40,071 nt of DNA from Bacteroidales bacterium (GCA_019415705.1 DXYS01000010.1:15858-55928), one strand, 5' to 3'. Shown: positions 26,401-34,556, numbered from the stretch's first letter. Program-made: numbers and translations. The notes: generated from the letters alone by a model not told the origin.

Positions 26401-26588
26401 AGGATGTAATTGAGGCAGAAGAAAACGCAAAGGAGTCTGAGCCGGAAGCCAAACCCATTCAAAAGCCCGAGCCTAAGAAGCCGACGCCTCAGAAGGCCCC
26501 GGCACCTCAGCAAAAGCCGCAGCCCAAGCCCAACGTCCCCGTCTACGAGCCGGGCAGCGAGGGCGACGACCCGCTCTTCGAGCCGTGA
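23484..26588 (+). CDS. porW: T9SS lipoprotein PorW/SprE, TPR-rich
   Basis: An outer-membrane lipoprotein of the periplasm, needed for T9SS secretion and gliding in relatives; it is thought to link the translocon with the PorL-PorM motor and PorK-PorN ring. The protein has 1034 residues. A lipobox LTLSSC places the lipidated Cys at 29. The family opening RYNIYYNGDVHFKE is present, followed by many TPR-like helix pairs (for example SENYNDAIPYLKGAIKAAD and GDTTEAIANYRLASEKS). An acidic insertion (DFDSDSDDDDEADGDN) begins at about 535, and the last 60 or so residues are a Lys/Pro/Glu/Gln-rich tail. Starts at 23484, 23487 or 23490 differ by only one or two residues. It lies directly before porX. 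Confidence 0.9.
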   Translation: MMMKNRANDFMIKTLLLAVIVSALTLSSCSSRKNTAARRQYMAFITRYNIYYNGDVHFKETLADMEDKYEDDYSRQLFMHPVEAKSMPEAPQPSGDFTRSIEKAQKAIQLRSIKQRPQRKPGHSGDAAYKAWLKRDEYNPFLHNAWMMMGRSQYFNGDFLGAASTFFYISRHFTWLPRTVTEAMLWQARSYVSLDWLFEAETILRRIKPEELTTKKLRGLYDFTMADFELRSENYNDAIPYLKGAIKAADRAQRTRLNFLLGQTYARLGDKAAAYEAYKKAGSSSSTSYRTKFNARIKQSEVYSGADITPEVKALKRMTRYDRNKEYLDQIYYAIGNLYLSRGDTTEAIANYRLASEKSTRSGIDKAINNLTLGGLYFARGQYDLAQPCYAEAVPQLPENYPDYKNIVRRSDVLDELAVYSQNVTLQDSLLRLSRMTPDEQLAVITKIIDELKKKEKEEAEAAAREEFLANQEAEGDAFAGQNKAPQTFNINADNSWYFYNTATRNAGRTEFQRRWGSRKLEDDWRRRNKATFNTADFDSDSDDDDEADGDNVDGSGDEAPADTVPETDAAKTADPHYPEYYLAQIPKDDAERATAGEIIQEGLYNMGVILKDKLDDYPAAMKEFNRLLEDYPDNIYRLDTYYNIYLMYMRRGDKSRAEQYRQLILNDFADSPYGVALRDPDYIENLKQMDARQQQLYDRAYDDYLNNRNGAVHEARQEMERLYPMSKIMPKFMFIDALAYVTERQPEKFNATLREMLERYPDTDITPIAAAWLKGMAQGRQLQSGSGGNMRGMIWDMRLGNVSDSTAVDGPLDFDLNPDTTQLLVMVFDAAEVPTNQLLFEIARHNFKSFVVKDFDLEQMNFGRVGMIIIRSFENMPELNHYRRVMADSPDFKLPAGVRPVVISAANFDKLINEGRSFDDYFRYLDEQNYIDAQADILQPEQIETLPEATEAEDLRQTEGIAPEAAEAAEAEDVIEAEENAKESEPEAKPIQKPEPKKPTPQKAPAPQQKPQPKPNVPVYEPGSEGDDPLFEP

Positions 26589-26615
26589 CAACATTAACAA
26601 GCAAGCCAAGACGAT

Positions 26616-28160
26616 ATGAATCAGCAATATAAGATATTATGGGCCGATGATGAGATAGACCTGCTCAAACCGCACATTCTGTTTCTCCGCGGCAAGGGTT
26701 ATGAGGTCCTTACGGCCAATAACGGCAGCGACGCCCTTGACATGGTCTCGGCAGAGCCGTTTGACCTCGTCATACTCGACGAGAACATGCCCGGCCTCTC
26801 AGGGCTCGAGACCCTCAGCGCCATCAAACGCTCGCAGCCCCATCTCCCCGTCATCATGATCACCAAGAGCGAGGAGGAGAACATCATGGATCAGGCCGTC
26901 GGCAGCAAAATCACCGACTATCTCATCAAGCCGGTCAATCCCAATCAGATACTCATCGCCATCAAAAAGATACTCGACAGCAACCGCCTCGTAGCCAACC
27001 GCGCCACGCAGGACTATCAGCGCGACTTCGCGCAGATATCATCGATGATTAATTCGGCCGACAGCATCGGCGACTGGTATGCGCTTTATGACAAGCTCGT
27101 CTTCCGCGAGTTAGAGTTAGACGGACTCGACAGCAACATGGACCAGATGCTCGAGATGCAGAAGACCGAGGCAAACTCCGAGTTCAACAAATGGGTGCGC
27201 CGCAACTATGAGACATGGGTGACCACAAATGACCGCCCGCTGATGTCGCCGCGCATTTTCCCCGAGCGCGTCTTCCCGCTCTTGGACGCAGGCGAAAAGG
27301 TTTTCTTTATCCTTATCGACAACTTCCGTCTCGACCAGTGGCGCACCATCAAGCCGCTGCTCACCGACTACTTCAACATCTCGGAGGAACTTTACACTTC
27401 GATACTCCCGACGGCCACACAATATGCGCGCAACGCCATCTTCTCGGGTCTGATGCCGGCCGACATAGCCCGCATGTTCCCCGACCTGTGGGTCGACGAG
27501 GACTCTGAGGAGGGCAAGAATGTCAACGAGTCGCCGCTCATAGCCACACAGTTTGAGCGCTACCGCCGCAACTGCCGTTTCTCCTATAATAAAATCAACG
27601 ACTCAGTCACAGGCGAAAAGCTGATCCGTGACTTCTCGCGTCTCGAGGCCAACGACCTCAATGTCGTCATTTTCAACTTCATCGACATGCTCTCTCATGC
27701 CCGCACCGAGTCTAAGATGATACGCGAGCTTGCCTCGACCAACGCCGCCTACCGCTCGCTGACAGAGTCGTGGTTTCGCCACTCGTCGGCATTGGAGTTC
27801 TTCAAGGTCATCGCCTCAAAAGGTTACCGCATCATACTGACCACCGACCACGGCACTATCCGAGTCGACAACCCCATCAAGGTCGTCGGCGACCGCAACA
27901 CAAATACAAATCTGCGCTACAAACTCGGTAAAAATCTTAACTACAACCCGCGTCAGGTCTACGAAATCAAGCAGCCGGCACGCTACGGCCTCCCCTCGCC
28001 CAACGTCTCGACGACCTACATTTTCGCCACCAACCGCGACTTCTTCGCATACCCCAACAATTACAATCACTACGTGCAATATTACACCGACACCTTCCAG
28101 CACGGCGGCATCTCTCTCGAGGAGATGCTCGTGCCGCTGATTTCGCTGTCGGCCAAATAA
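26616..28160 (+). CDS. porX: T9SS regulator PorX: receiver plus PglZ phosphodiesterase domain
   Basis: A response regulator that controls T9SS gene expression with the kinase PorY. It has 514 residues. The receiver domain (1-120) has the acidic pair D11-D12, phosphoacceptor D55 in LVILDENMPG and the Lys in DYLIKPVNP. The PglZ/alkaline-phosphatase-like domain (about 200-510) has D235 in IDNFRLDQW, the probable nucleophile T266 in LPTATQYARNAIF and D411-H412 in LTTDHG. All key residues appear intact, so phosphodiesterase activity on oligonucleotides, as reported for PorX, is possible. It follows porW by 27 bp and precedes tsaE by 32 bp. The PorY kinase is not in this window. Confidence 0.95.
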   Translation: MNQQYKILWADDEIDLLKPHILFLRGKGYEVLTANNGSDALDMVSAEPFDLVILDENMPGLSGLETLSAIKRSQPHLPVIMITKSEEENIMDQAVGSKITDYLIKPVNPNQILIAIKKILDSNRLVANRATQDYQRDFAQISSMINSADSIGDWYALYDKLVFRELELDGLDSNMDQMLEMQKTEANSEFNKWVRRNYETWVTTNDRPLMSPRIFPERVFPLLDAGEKVFFILIDNFRLDQWRTIKPLLTDYFNISEELYTSILPTATQYARNAIFSGLMPADIARMFPDLWVDEDSEEGKNVNESPLIATQFERYRRNCRFSYNKINDSVTGEKLIRDFSRLEANDLNVVIFNFIDMLSHARTESKMIRELASTNAAYRSLTESWFRHSSALEFFKVIASKGYRIILTTDHGTIRVDNPIKVVGDRNTNTNLRYKLGKNLNYNPRQVYEIKQPARYGLPSPNVSTTYIFATNRDFFAYPNNYNHYVQYYTDTFQHGGISLEEMLVPLISLSAK

Positions 28161-28192
28161 ATATCAAACGCTTAAACATCAAAGACCACAAT

Positions 28193-28618
28193 ATGACAAC
28201 CATACACGTCAACACACTCGAGGATCTGCCCGAAGCAGCCTCACAGTTTGTCAAACTCATGGGCGACGAGACCGTCTATGCCTTCAACGGCGAGATGGGC
28301 GCCGGCAAGACCACCTTTATCAACGCTCTCTGCCGCCGTCTCGGTGTCGAGGACGACATGGCCAATTCGCCGTCATTTGCCATCATCAATGAGTACCGCT
28401 CTGACACCACGGCCGAACTCATCTACCACTTTGACCTCTACCGTCTCGAAAATATCGACGAGGCCCTCGAGATAGGCGTCGAGGACTACTTCGACTCAGG
28501 CGCCCTCTGCTTCCTCGAGTGGCCCGAGCGCATCGCCGACATCCTGCCCGACGACACCGTCAAGGTCGACATCCGCGTCAATCCTGACAATTCGCGCGAC
28601 ATAATCATCGCCGACTGA
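28193..28618 (+). CDS. tsaE: tRNA t6A biosynthesis ATPase TsaE
   Basis: P-loop ATPase that works with TsaB and TsaD to place threonylcarbamoyl on A37 of ANN-decoding tRNAs. It has 141 residues. The Walker A is GEMGAGKTT (33-41); typical stretches SPSFAIINEY and YHFDLYRLENIDEALEIG follow, and the LEWPERI motif is near the end. It is complete. Its stop codon shares one base with the birA start (TGATG at 28616-28620), which points to coupled translation. The porX-tsaE linkage is, as far as I recall, common in Bacteroidetes. Confidence 0.96.
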   Translation: MTTIHVNTLEDLPEAASQFVKLMGDETVYAFNGEMGAGKTTFINALCRRLGVEDDMANSPSFAIINEYRSDTTAELIYHFDLYRLENIDEALEIGVEDYFDSGALCFLEWPERIADILPDDTVKVDIRVNPDNSRDIIIAD

Positions 28619-29403
28619 TGGCCGCCCAAGTGCGTTGGGTCGACACTGCCGGCTCGACAAATAATCTCGTAGCGGCGGCCGCTGCCGACGGCGCCCCTAA
28701 CGGCCTCGTCATAGCCGCCCGCACCCAGAGCGCCGGCCGCGGACAGCGCGGCAACTCGTGGGAGTCTGAGCCGGGACGCAATCTAACATTTTCATTTCTT
28801 ATACGACCCGAGGGCTTTGACGCCGCGCGCCAGTTCGAACTGTCCATGGTGACTGCCGTCTCTGTGCGCGACAGCCTCGCGCGCCTGCTGCCCGACGCTC
28901 TCGCCCCGCGTCTGACCGTCAAATGGCCCAACGACATCTATTTTGACGACCTCAAAATCTGCGGCATCCTAATCGAGTGTCGGTTAGAAGGACGCACACT
29001 CTCATCGGCCATCGCCGGCATAGGCATCAACATCAATCAGCTCCGTTTTGTCTCCGACGCACCAAACCCCGTCAGCCTCGCGCAGATTTTAGGCCGCGAG
29101 ACAAAGCTTGAGCCGCTTTTAGACGACATCGCCACCGCGCTTGACACAGCCCTGACGGCCTATATCGCCGCGCCTGACCCGGAGAGACTGCTTGCCGACT
29201 TCCGCGAGCGCCAGTGGCGCAGCGAGGGTCTGCATCACTGGCACGACAAAATCACCGGCGAGCAGATAACCGCGTCGATAGAAAACGTCGCCGCCGACGG
29301 CCCGATGACCCTGCTCCTCGCCGACGGCACCGAGCGCACCTACGCCTTCAAAGAAATCGCGGCCATCATTGACGGCCGCGACAATAAATTCGAGAGATTT
29401 TAA
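28618..29403 (+). CDS. birA: Biotin--[acetyl-CoA-carboxylase] ligase
   Basis: Activates biotin to biotinyl-AMP and attaches it to the lysine of biotin carboxyl carrier proteins. It has 261 residues of the monofunctional type, with no amino-terminal helix-turn-helix. Motifs are VDTAGSTNN, the biotin/AMP loop SAGRGQRGNSWES, VKWPNDIY and KICGILIECR, followed by GIGININQ. The short carboxy domain is present. It overlaps tsaE by one base and is the last gene of the plus-strand operon. Its stop abuts the stop of the convergent PCMD gene with no spacer. Confidence 0.95.
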   Translation: MAAQVRWVDTAGSTNNLVAAAAADGAPNGLVIAARTQSAGRGQRGNSWESEPGRNLTFSFLIRPEGFDAARQFELSMVTAVSVRDSLARLLPDALAPRLTVKWPNDIYFDDLKICGILIECRLEGRTLSSAIAGIGININQLRFVSDAPNPVSLAQILGRETKLEPLLDDIATALDTALTAYIAAPDPERLLADFRERQWRSEGLHHWHDKITGEQITASIENVAADGPMTLLLADGTERTYAFKEIAAIIDGRDNKFERF

Positions 29404-30363
29404 TCAATACGCCAGCTGCACGTTATCGACGCGGAAGTCGGTACCTATCGTACCTATATACGGCTCACCGCTGCCCGATGAAAACATGATAAGCATATGC
29501 GTAGGCGTGGCATCGTCATCATCCCAGCCCTTTTCGACCACAGGCACCATTTCGCCTTTGGAATTACGTGCATAATAGCTCTTGGCCTCGGGGATAAGCC
29601 CCATGAACGGTTTGTAACCGGGCTGTCCGGTGATGTCACCGTACATGACCTTCAGATGGTGACCGTTGACCCAGTCTGGGGTAGTTTTAGCTAAAAGTTC
29701 GCGGCCCGTCCCGACGCGTTTGGCATACAGTTTGCCGTTAGCATCTTCCCAACGGCGCTGTAGAATTATAAACACCTCGGCCTTATCCGAGCCCGGATAA
29801 GTCTTCTTTGACCCCAAACCGGACGAATAGAGACGTGTACCACCGGCCGGAATCGACAGCTTGTAGTCATAGACAAGCGCTGTCGGGCGTTTTGTGAATG
29901 GTATGCCCATCTCCATCTTGCTGTACGGATTTTTAGTTGACTTTATAGGCTCAAACATCTCGCCGAGAAAAATCGAGCCGGCTACGACGACATCAATATT
30001 GATAATGCCGATAGCCTTGCAATTTTCTAATTGTGTCATAAGCTTGCAGCACTTGCCGTGGCCCGGGCGGTTTTCCGGATATACTGCATTACTCGTCTTG
30101 GTTATCCCGCAGACCTTTGCCAAGATATTAGACGTAGCCCACGGCGAGCCGCCCATATTGACATAAGCCTTATCGCCATCAATTACCTTATCAGGCCCAA
30201 TTTCATAAACCTGTCGTGTATTTCCGCCGATAATATGTGATTCCTTGATATTACGTGTCACCCACGTATCAAAATTGCCGTATTTAATTGCTTCACGACG
30301 CTCGCCCTTCACTGCAATAACTGACAGGAAGCACACAATCGCCAATATGTATTTTTTTTTCAT
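29404..30363 (-). CDS. Secreted PCMD-domain protein
   Basis: A 319-residue exported protein. A signal peptide is visible (MKKKYILAIVCFLSVIAVKG), and the mature part opens with EAIKYGNFDTWVTRNIKES. The rest resembles the PCMD (putative carbohydrate metabolism domain) family of Bacteroidetes: the phrases INIDVVVAGSIFLGEMF, RPTALVYDYKLSIP and FSSGSGEPYIGTIGTDFRVD are typical of the beta-sandwich. Its function is unknown; members often sit in surface glycan or adhesin loci. The start at 30363 gives a proper signal peptide, while a longer in-frame start at 30408 would bury it. A promoter-like site lies upstream at 30420-30427. Confidence 0.82.
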   Translation of the reverse strand: MKKKYILAIVCFLSVIAVKGERREAIKYGNFDTWVTRNIKESHIIGGNTRQVYEIGPDKVIDGDKAYVNMGGSPWATSNILAKVCGITKTSNAVYPENRPGHGKCCKLMTQLENCKAIGIINIDVVVAGSIFLGEMFEPIKSTKNPYSKMEMGIPFTKRPTALVYDYKLSIPAGGTRLYSSGLGSKKTYPGSDKAEVFIILQRRWEDANGKLYAKRVGTGRELLAKTTPDWVNGHHLKVMYGDITGQPGYKPFMGLIPEAKSYYARNSKGEMVPVVEKGWDDDDATPTHMLIMFSSGSGEPYIGTIGTDFRVDNVQLAY

Positions 30364-30419
30364 CGCGTCTGTATTCATTAATATCCTCAAATGATGTCTA
30401 TATAACATCCGAGACTTTA

Positions 30420-30427
30420 CAAAATTA
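30420..30427 (-). promoter_or_regulatory. Likely -7 element for the PCMD gene
   Basis: On the minus strand the site reads TAATTTTG, matching TAnnTTTG, 57 bp before the preferred start. A TTTG at 30451-30454 is 23 bp upstream, slightly longer than usual spacing. Confidence 0.45.
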
Positions 30428-30622
30428 ACAAAAACTTATTCTTTTTTCCGCAAATAAGCTATACGGGACAGTATTCTCGCATTATTATCCAATATATTAC
30501 TGACCGAGCACATCATTTGCTGCCACAACATGCAACATGTCATTCAGAGACATCACGAATATGTATAATTAACCGTTTTCGCATACATTTTGCTTATATT
30601 TTATAGATATTTTAACCAAAAA

Positions 30623-30653
30623 TTTGTCATTTGTAACAATAGCACTATCTTTG
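30623..30653 (+). promoter_or_regulatory. Promoter of the large adhesin-like gene
   Basis: TTTG (30623-30626), a 19-bp gap, then TATCTTTG (30646-30653). The ATG is 60 bp further on. Confidence 0.68.
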
Positions 30654-30712
30654 TGTTTGAAAACATATTAATTACAAACCATTATCATCAATCCATCATT
30701 TTTTAGGGAAGT

Positions 30713-33700
30713 ATGAAAAAACTATTCTCCGTTATGTTTGTGCTGACGGCACTCTGCAGCTCCGTGTGGGCCGCGCCGTCACACAAGACAATTCTTGAGC
30801 GTCTGCAGGCCGCGCCCACTGTGAGCCAAGCCGCAGCCGAGACAGGTGCCTACACCGTGCCGGCTCAGCAGGCTGCCTATGCCAATGCTCCGCTTAAAGC
30901 CGTCACTGCGGCCGACAACGTGCAGACGTTCTACGGCATCATGGCGCACAGCGACGCATGGGACGCCAACTCAACCGATAACTATGGCGTCTATTCGTTC
31001 CCGGCTATCGCCAACACTAATTTCGAGAAAGTCCTCTCGACAAAAAACATCACCGCCGGAGCTTACGCCGACGGCAAACTCTGCGGATACTATGTATTCA
31101 ACTACTTGGGCTCCATACAGATACGCTATACCCTGTATGATGCAGATTCGGGCGTACTTAAATACGAGAAATCATTCACGAAATACAATGTCTCTGACAT
31201 TTACGCATACTACGCCTACTCATTGGCCTACAACTACAAAGATGCTACGCTCTACGGCATCTTCTTCCGCAAGACCACTGACGACGTGGTTGTCGTCCTG
31301 AGCAAAGTCGACCCGATGACCGGTGTGCCGACCGAGATAGCCGAGCTCAAGACCGGCGTCGAGCTGATTAACGCAATCGCCTTTGACGATAACGGCACTC
31401 TATATGCTATCGGCGACACAGGCAAGCTCTACACCGTCGACACCACAACCGGCGTTCTGACTGAAGTCGGTTCAACCGGTCTCGCCCCCAAAGACCCGCA
31501 GTGCGCCTACTATGACAACGAGACCGGCAAACTCTACTGGCCGTACCTCGGCACAGACCTCTCTACGGCTTTTTATAGCGTAGACCCTGCCACCGGCGCC
31601 GTCGCCAAGGTGAGCGACTATCCCGCCACAACTTGGCTGACCGGACTCTACAAAGAGCACAAGGCACAGGGCAAAGTGCCCGCTCCCATCGAGGATTTCG
31701 CCGTAAAATACTCGGCTAACGGCGCTCTCGACGCCAAAATCTCGTTCACCGCGCCCGCCAAGGCTGCCGACGGTAGCGCTCTGAGCGGCGCACTCGATGT
31801 CGAGCTTTATATCGACTACGTCAAAGTAGCCGACGCACCCGCCACTGTCAACGCCGGCGAGGTCTTCACATATAACAAGGAATTTGCTGCCGGTCAGCAC
31901 AAAGTTGAGGCAATCCTCAAAAACGAGGCCGGCTACGGCGACCGCGCACGCGCTCTGACATTTGCCGGCTCAGACGTGCCTGCAGCTCCCGCCGACCTCA
32001 AATTCGAGCTCGAAGGCCGCAATGCCAAAGTCACATGGACCGCTCCGACCATCGGCGCCGGCGGCGGATGGTTTGACGCATCGATCCTGACTTACAAGGT
32101 CGTGCGCCAACCTGACAACAAGGTCGTGGCCACGGCTCAGACCGCCACAACATTCACCGAGGAGATTCCCGACTGTCTCGGCAACTACTTCTATGTCGTA
32201 ACCCCTCAGACTGATAAAGCCGGCGCATCGGCAGAGTCTAACCGTATACTCTACGGCACAAGCATGACGGTGCCCTACAGCGAGACCTTCGACACCGAAG
32301 CTCCCCTCGATCTGTTCACCATCGAAGACGCCAACGAAGACGGCTACTATTGGAAGTGGAAGAACGGCAAAATGTCTGACCCGCGCGGTGAGGCTAAAGA
32401 AGCTGCCGACTGGCTGATCACACCCCCTATCGCCCTCACGACAGAGTGGATTTACAAGTTCTCTTTCGACGCAAACGGCTACAGCTCATACTACAACGAG
32501 CAGTTCAAAGCCGCCTTCGCCGACAAAGCCAAGAGCGACGCCATGAATATACTGGAGACATTCACTTATGCCTCTGACAAAGCAGCCACCTTCGAAACGC
32601 TCATAGAAGTAAGCGATAACGGAAACTACTACCTCGGCATCCAGCACTCTACACCGGCCGGTGCAAGCCGTGACGAACTGTTTGTCGACAACATCAAGCT
32701 CGAGCCCTTCATCTCGACAGCAGCTCCCGCCTCTGTCGATAACCTCAAAGTCGACATCCTCGCCGACAACGCCCTCCAAGGCACCATGACATTCAAAGCC
32801 CCCGTCAAGGCCATCAACGGCGACGCCCTCACAGCCATCACCAAGATTGAAATCTATCGTGACAACGAACTCGTAGCCACCAAGACCGACGCCGAGCCCG
32901 GCAAGGAAATGACCGTCGAAGTTGACGTGCCGCAAGGCGAACACACCTTCAACGTCATCGCCCACAACGACTCGGGCCGCGGCCATGACACGCTGCTCAA
33001 ATCGTTCGGCGGCATCGACGTTCCCCTGCCCGTCGCCAACATCCGCTACAAATGGGACGAGGCAGACGACAACAAAGCCACTCTCCTGTGGGATGCTCCG
33101 TCAAACAAAGGCATTCACGGCCTTGACATCCCCTCGATGACCTACTCTATCCTGACCCCCGCTTTCTTCGGCAGCGGCATGATGGAAACTGTCACCGGTC
33201 TGACTGAATGCTCTTACGCAGTAACAACAACATATACCGCACAGACTCTTGCACAGCGCGGCGTCCTCGCCAAATCAGACGGCGGCAAGAGCGAGACCGC
33301 AATGGTTTACCTTAACATGGGTCCCGCTGCTCCGCTCGACGCCTACGAGTCATTCGGCAACGGTGCGACCGCCTACAAGACTTGGAGCATCTCTATGCTC
33401 GACGGGCAGGCCAACTGGGCCATGTATAACGACAAGGCCGACGTGGCCACTGCTCAGGACGGGGACAACGGCTTTGCCATGTGCATCGCCGGCGAAAACG
33501 GCGGAACATGCCGTCTGATTTCACCCGCATTTGATTTCTCAGACACCACGCCCGCTTACCTCCACCTCTATGTAATGCACAGCACCGATGCCGCAGCCGA
33601 CGCCACGCTCACCGTCGAGTCGACCACAAACGCCTGTGACTACACCGCCGTCGGCCAGCCCATCCGCGTCAATGACGGCTCTAACGGATGGAAAGAGCAT

Positions 33701-34048
33701 CAGATTTCGCTTGCCACACTCGCCGGCTCTCGCAAAGCTATGCTCGGCTTCCGCGGCGAACTGCCTGACGCCGCCTCGCGTGTAATCATCGATAACCTCT
33801 CGATAGACCATACCTCAAGCCTCAGCAGCGTCGAGGACATCACAGCCGCTGACGGCGTGACAATCGCTGCCGGCGCAGGCGCCATAATGATTAACGGAGC
33901 CGAAGGCAGCAGCTACTCTGTCTACACTCCCGACGGCCGCCTCGTAGCCACAGGCACAGCAGCCGCTGACAATGTCAGCATCAATGTTGCCACAGGTCTC
34001 TATATTGTCGAAGTCAACGGTACAGTCGCCAAAATCTCGGTAAAATAA
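30713..34048 (+). CDS. Large secreted adhesin-like protein with FN3/cleaved-adhesin domains and T9SS-type tail
   Basis: An 1111-residue exported protein with signal peptide 1-21 (ending SVWAAP). Residues of about 65-320 look like a beta-propeller-type domain (YGIMAHSDAWDANSTD, AFDDNGTLYAIGDTGKLYTV). Fibronectin type III-like segments follow (PAAPADLKFELEGRNAKVTW, then a related VPLPVANIRYKWDEADDNKA), alternating with cleaved-adhesin/MAM-like modules that have the phrases ADWLITPPIAL and CRLISPAFDFSD. The end (SVYTPDGRLVATG...GLYIVEVNGTVAKISVK) matches the T9SS type A sorting tail. Such proteins are surface adhesins or scaffold proteins; the ligand is unknown. It has its own promoter and a strong terminator. 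The two FN3/adhesin blocks appear to be an internal duplication. T9SS export is inferred. Confidence 0.85.
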   Translation: MKKLFSVMFVLTALCSSVWAAPSHKTILERLQAAPTVSQAAAETGAYTVPAQQAAYANAPLKAVTAADNVQTFYGIMAHSDAWDANSTDNYGVYSFPAIANTNFEKVLSTKNITAGAYADGKLCGYYVFNYLGSIQIRYTLYDADSGVLKYEKSFTKYNVSDIYAYYAYSLAYNYKDATLYGIFFRKTTDDVVVVLSKVDPMTGVPTEIAELKTGVELINAIAFDDNGTLYAIGDTGKLYTVDTTTGVLTEVGSTGLAPKDPQCAYYDNETGKLYWPYLGTDLSTAFYSVDPATGAVAKVSDYPATTWLTGLYKEHKAQGKVPAPIEDFAVKYSANGALDAKISFTAPAKAADGSALSGALDVELYIDYVKVADAPATVNAGEVFTYNKEFAAGQHKVEAILKNEAGYGDRARALTFAGSDVPAAPADLKFELEGRNAKVTWTAPTIGAGGGWFDASILTYKVVRQPDNKVVATAQTATTFTEEIPDCLGNYFYVVTPQTDKAGASAESNRILYGTSMTVPYSETFDTEAPLDLFTIEDANEDGYYWKWKNGKMSDPRGEAKEAADWLITPPIALTTEWIYKFSFDANGYSSYYNEQFKAAFADKAKSDAMNILETFTYASDKAATFETLIEVSDNGNYYLGIQHSTPAGASRDELFVDNIKLEPFISTAAPASVDNLKVDILADNALQGTMTFKAPVKAINGDALTAITKIEIYRDNELVATKTDAEPGKEMTVEVDVPQGEHTFNVIAHNDSGRGHDTLLKSFGGIDVPLPVANIRYKWDEADDNKATLLWDAPSNKGIHGLDIPSMTYSILTPAFFGSGMMETVTGLTECSYAVTTTYTAQTLAQRGVLAKSDGGKSETAMVYLNMGPAAPLDAYESFGNGATAYKTWSISMLDGQANWAMYNDKADVATAQDGDNGFAMCIAGENGGTCRLISPAFDFSDTTPAYLHLYVMHSTDAAADATLTVESTTNACDYTAVGQPIRVNDGSNGWKEHQISLATLAGSRKAMLGFRGELPDAASRVIIDNLSIDHTSSLSSVEDITAADGVTIAAGAGAIMINGAEGSSYSVYTPDGRLVATGTAAADNVSINVATGLYIVEVNGTVAKISVK

Positions 34049-34073
34049 CATAACTGCGATTATATCACACATC

Positions 34074-34105
34074 AAATAGGCCGCGTAAATGCGCGGCCTA
34101 TTTTT
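34074..34105 (+). terminator. Rho-independent terminator of the adhesin-like gene
   Basis: A 12-bp perfect stem (AAATAGGCCGCG at 34074-34085 with its complement at 34092-34103) closes a six-base loop and runs into a T tract, 25 bp after the stop codon. Confidence 0.9.
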
Positions 34106-34179
34106 ATATGAAAATCAGCCAATTACTATCTGATCACATCCTTTAGACAAAAATTGCAATATAAAAAATCGCGATAAAC

Positions 34180-34210
34180 TTTGTCAATTAATAAAAAAAC
34201 AATAACTTTG
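34180..34210 (+). promoter_or_regulatory. Promoter of tRNA-Lys
   Basis: TTTG (34180-34183), a 19-bp gap, then TAACTTTG (34203-34210), 38 bp before the mature tRNA. The -7 octamer is identical to that of the tRNA-Gln gene. Confidence 0.75.
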
Positions 34211-34247
34211 CACCGCGTTAAGCCATAAGACCGTGGCCACACGTAAT

Positions 34248-34320
34248 GACTCCGTAGCTCAGTTGGTAGAGCAACTGACTCTTAATCAGTGGGTCGAGGG
34301 TTCGAGCCCCTCCGGGGTCA
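34248..34320 (+). tRNA. tRNA-Lys (anticodon CUU)
   Basis: Full cloverleaf. The acceptor GACTCCG (34248-34254) pairs with CGGGGTC (34313-34319), with discriminator A. The anticodon arm ACTGA/TCAGT encloses the loop CTCTTAA, giving anticodon CTT. The T arm GAGGG/CCCTC encloses TTCGAGC. The D arm has the usual AGTTGGTAGA loop. CCA is not encoded. Confidence 0.97.
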
Positions 34321-34325
34321 CAATC

Positions 34326-34366
34326 AAATCCGCAAGCAATTGACATCCAATGCTTGCGGATTTTTT
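34326..34366 (+). terminator. Rho-independent terminator of tRNA-Lys
   Basis: A 13-bp perfect stem (AAATCCGCAAGCA at 34326-34338, complement at 34351-34363) with a 12-base loop and a T run to 34366, starting 6 bp after the tRNA. Confidence 0.92.
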
Positions 34367-34390
34367 ACATATTTGACCATCCGCCGGCTT

Positions 34391-34556
34391 GTAACCCATT
34401 GAAATGTTCGGACATGCCAAAGCGTAATGTAGGGACGCTCGGCTCGAGCGTCCGCCATTGACCGGCGGCATGTATAATGCGTGTATAAAACCTTGGCGGC
34501 CAAGTCATACTTGCCAAAGGCAAGTCCCTACATTTCGATGGTAATCAATGGGTTAC
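34391..34556. repeat. Intergenic repeat, copy B, inside a 12-bp inverted repeat
   Basis: GTAACCCATTGA (34391-34402) is exactly mirrored at 34545-34556. Inside lie a second inverted pair, ATGTAGGGAC (34427-34436) and GTCCCTACAT (34524-34533), and a 9-bp stem hairpin at 34433-34453 (arm GGACGCTCG). The segment 34466-34515 closely resembles 7443-7492 of copy A. The layout resembles a small non-autonomous mobile element, though no transposase or target duplication was identified. Confidence 0.6.

Larger units (their letters stand above)
30364..30712. other. Divergent intergenic region between the PCMD gene and the 1111-residue gene
   Basis: A 349-bp AT-rich stretch containing the promoter sites for both flanking genes. 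Nothing else with gene-like or RNA-like structure is seen. Confidence 0.55.
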
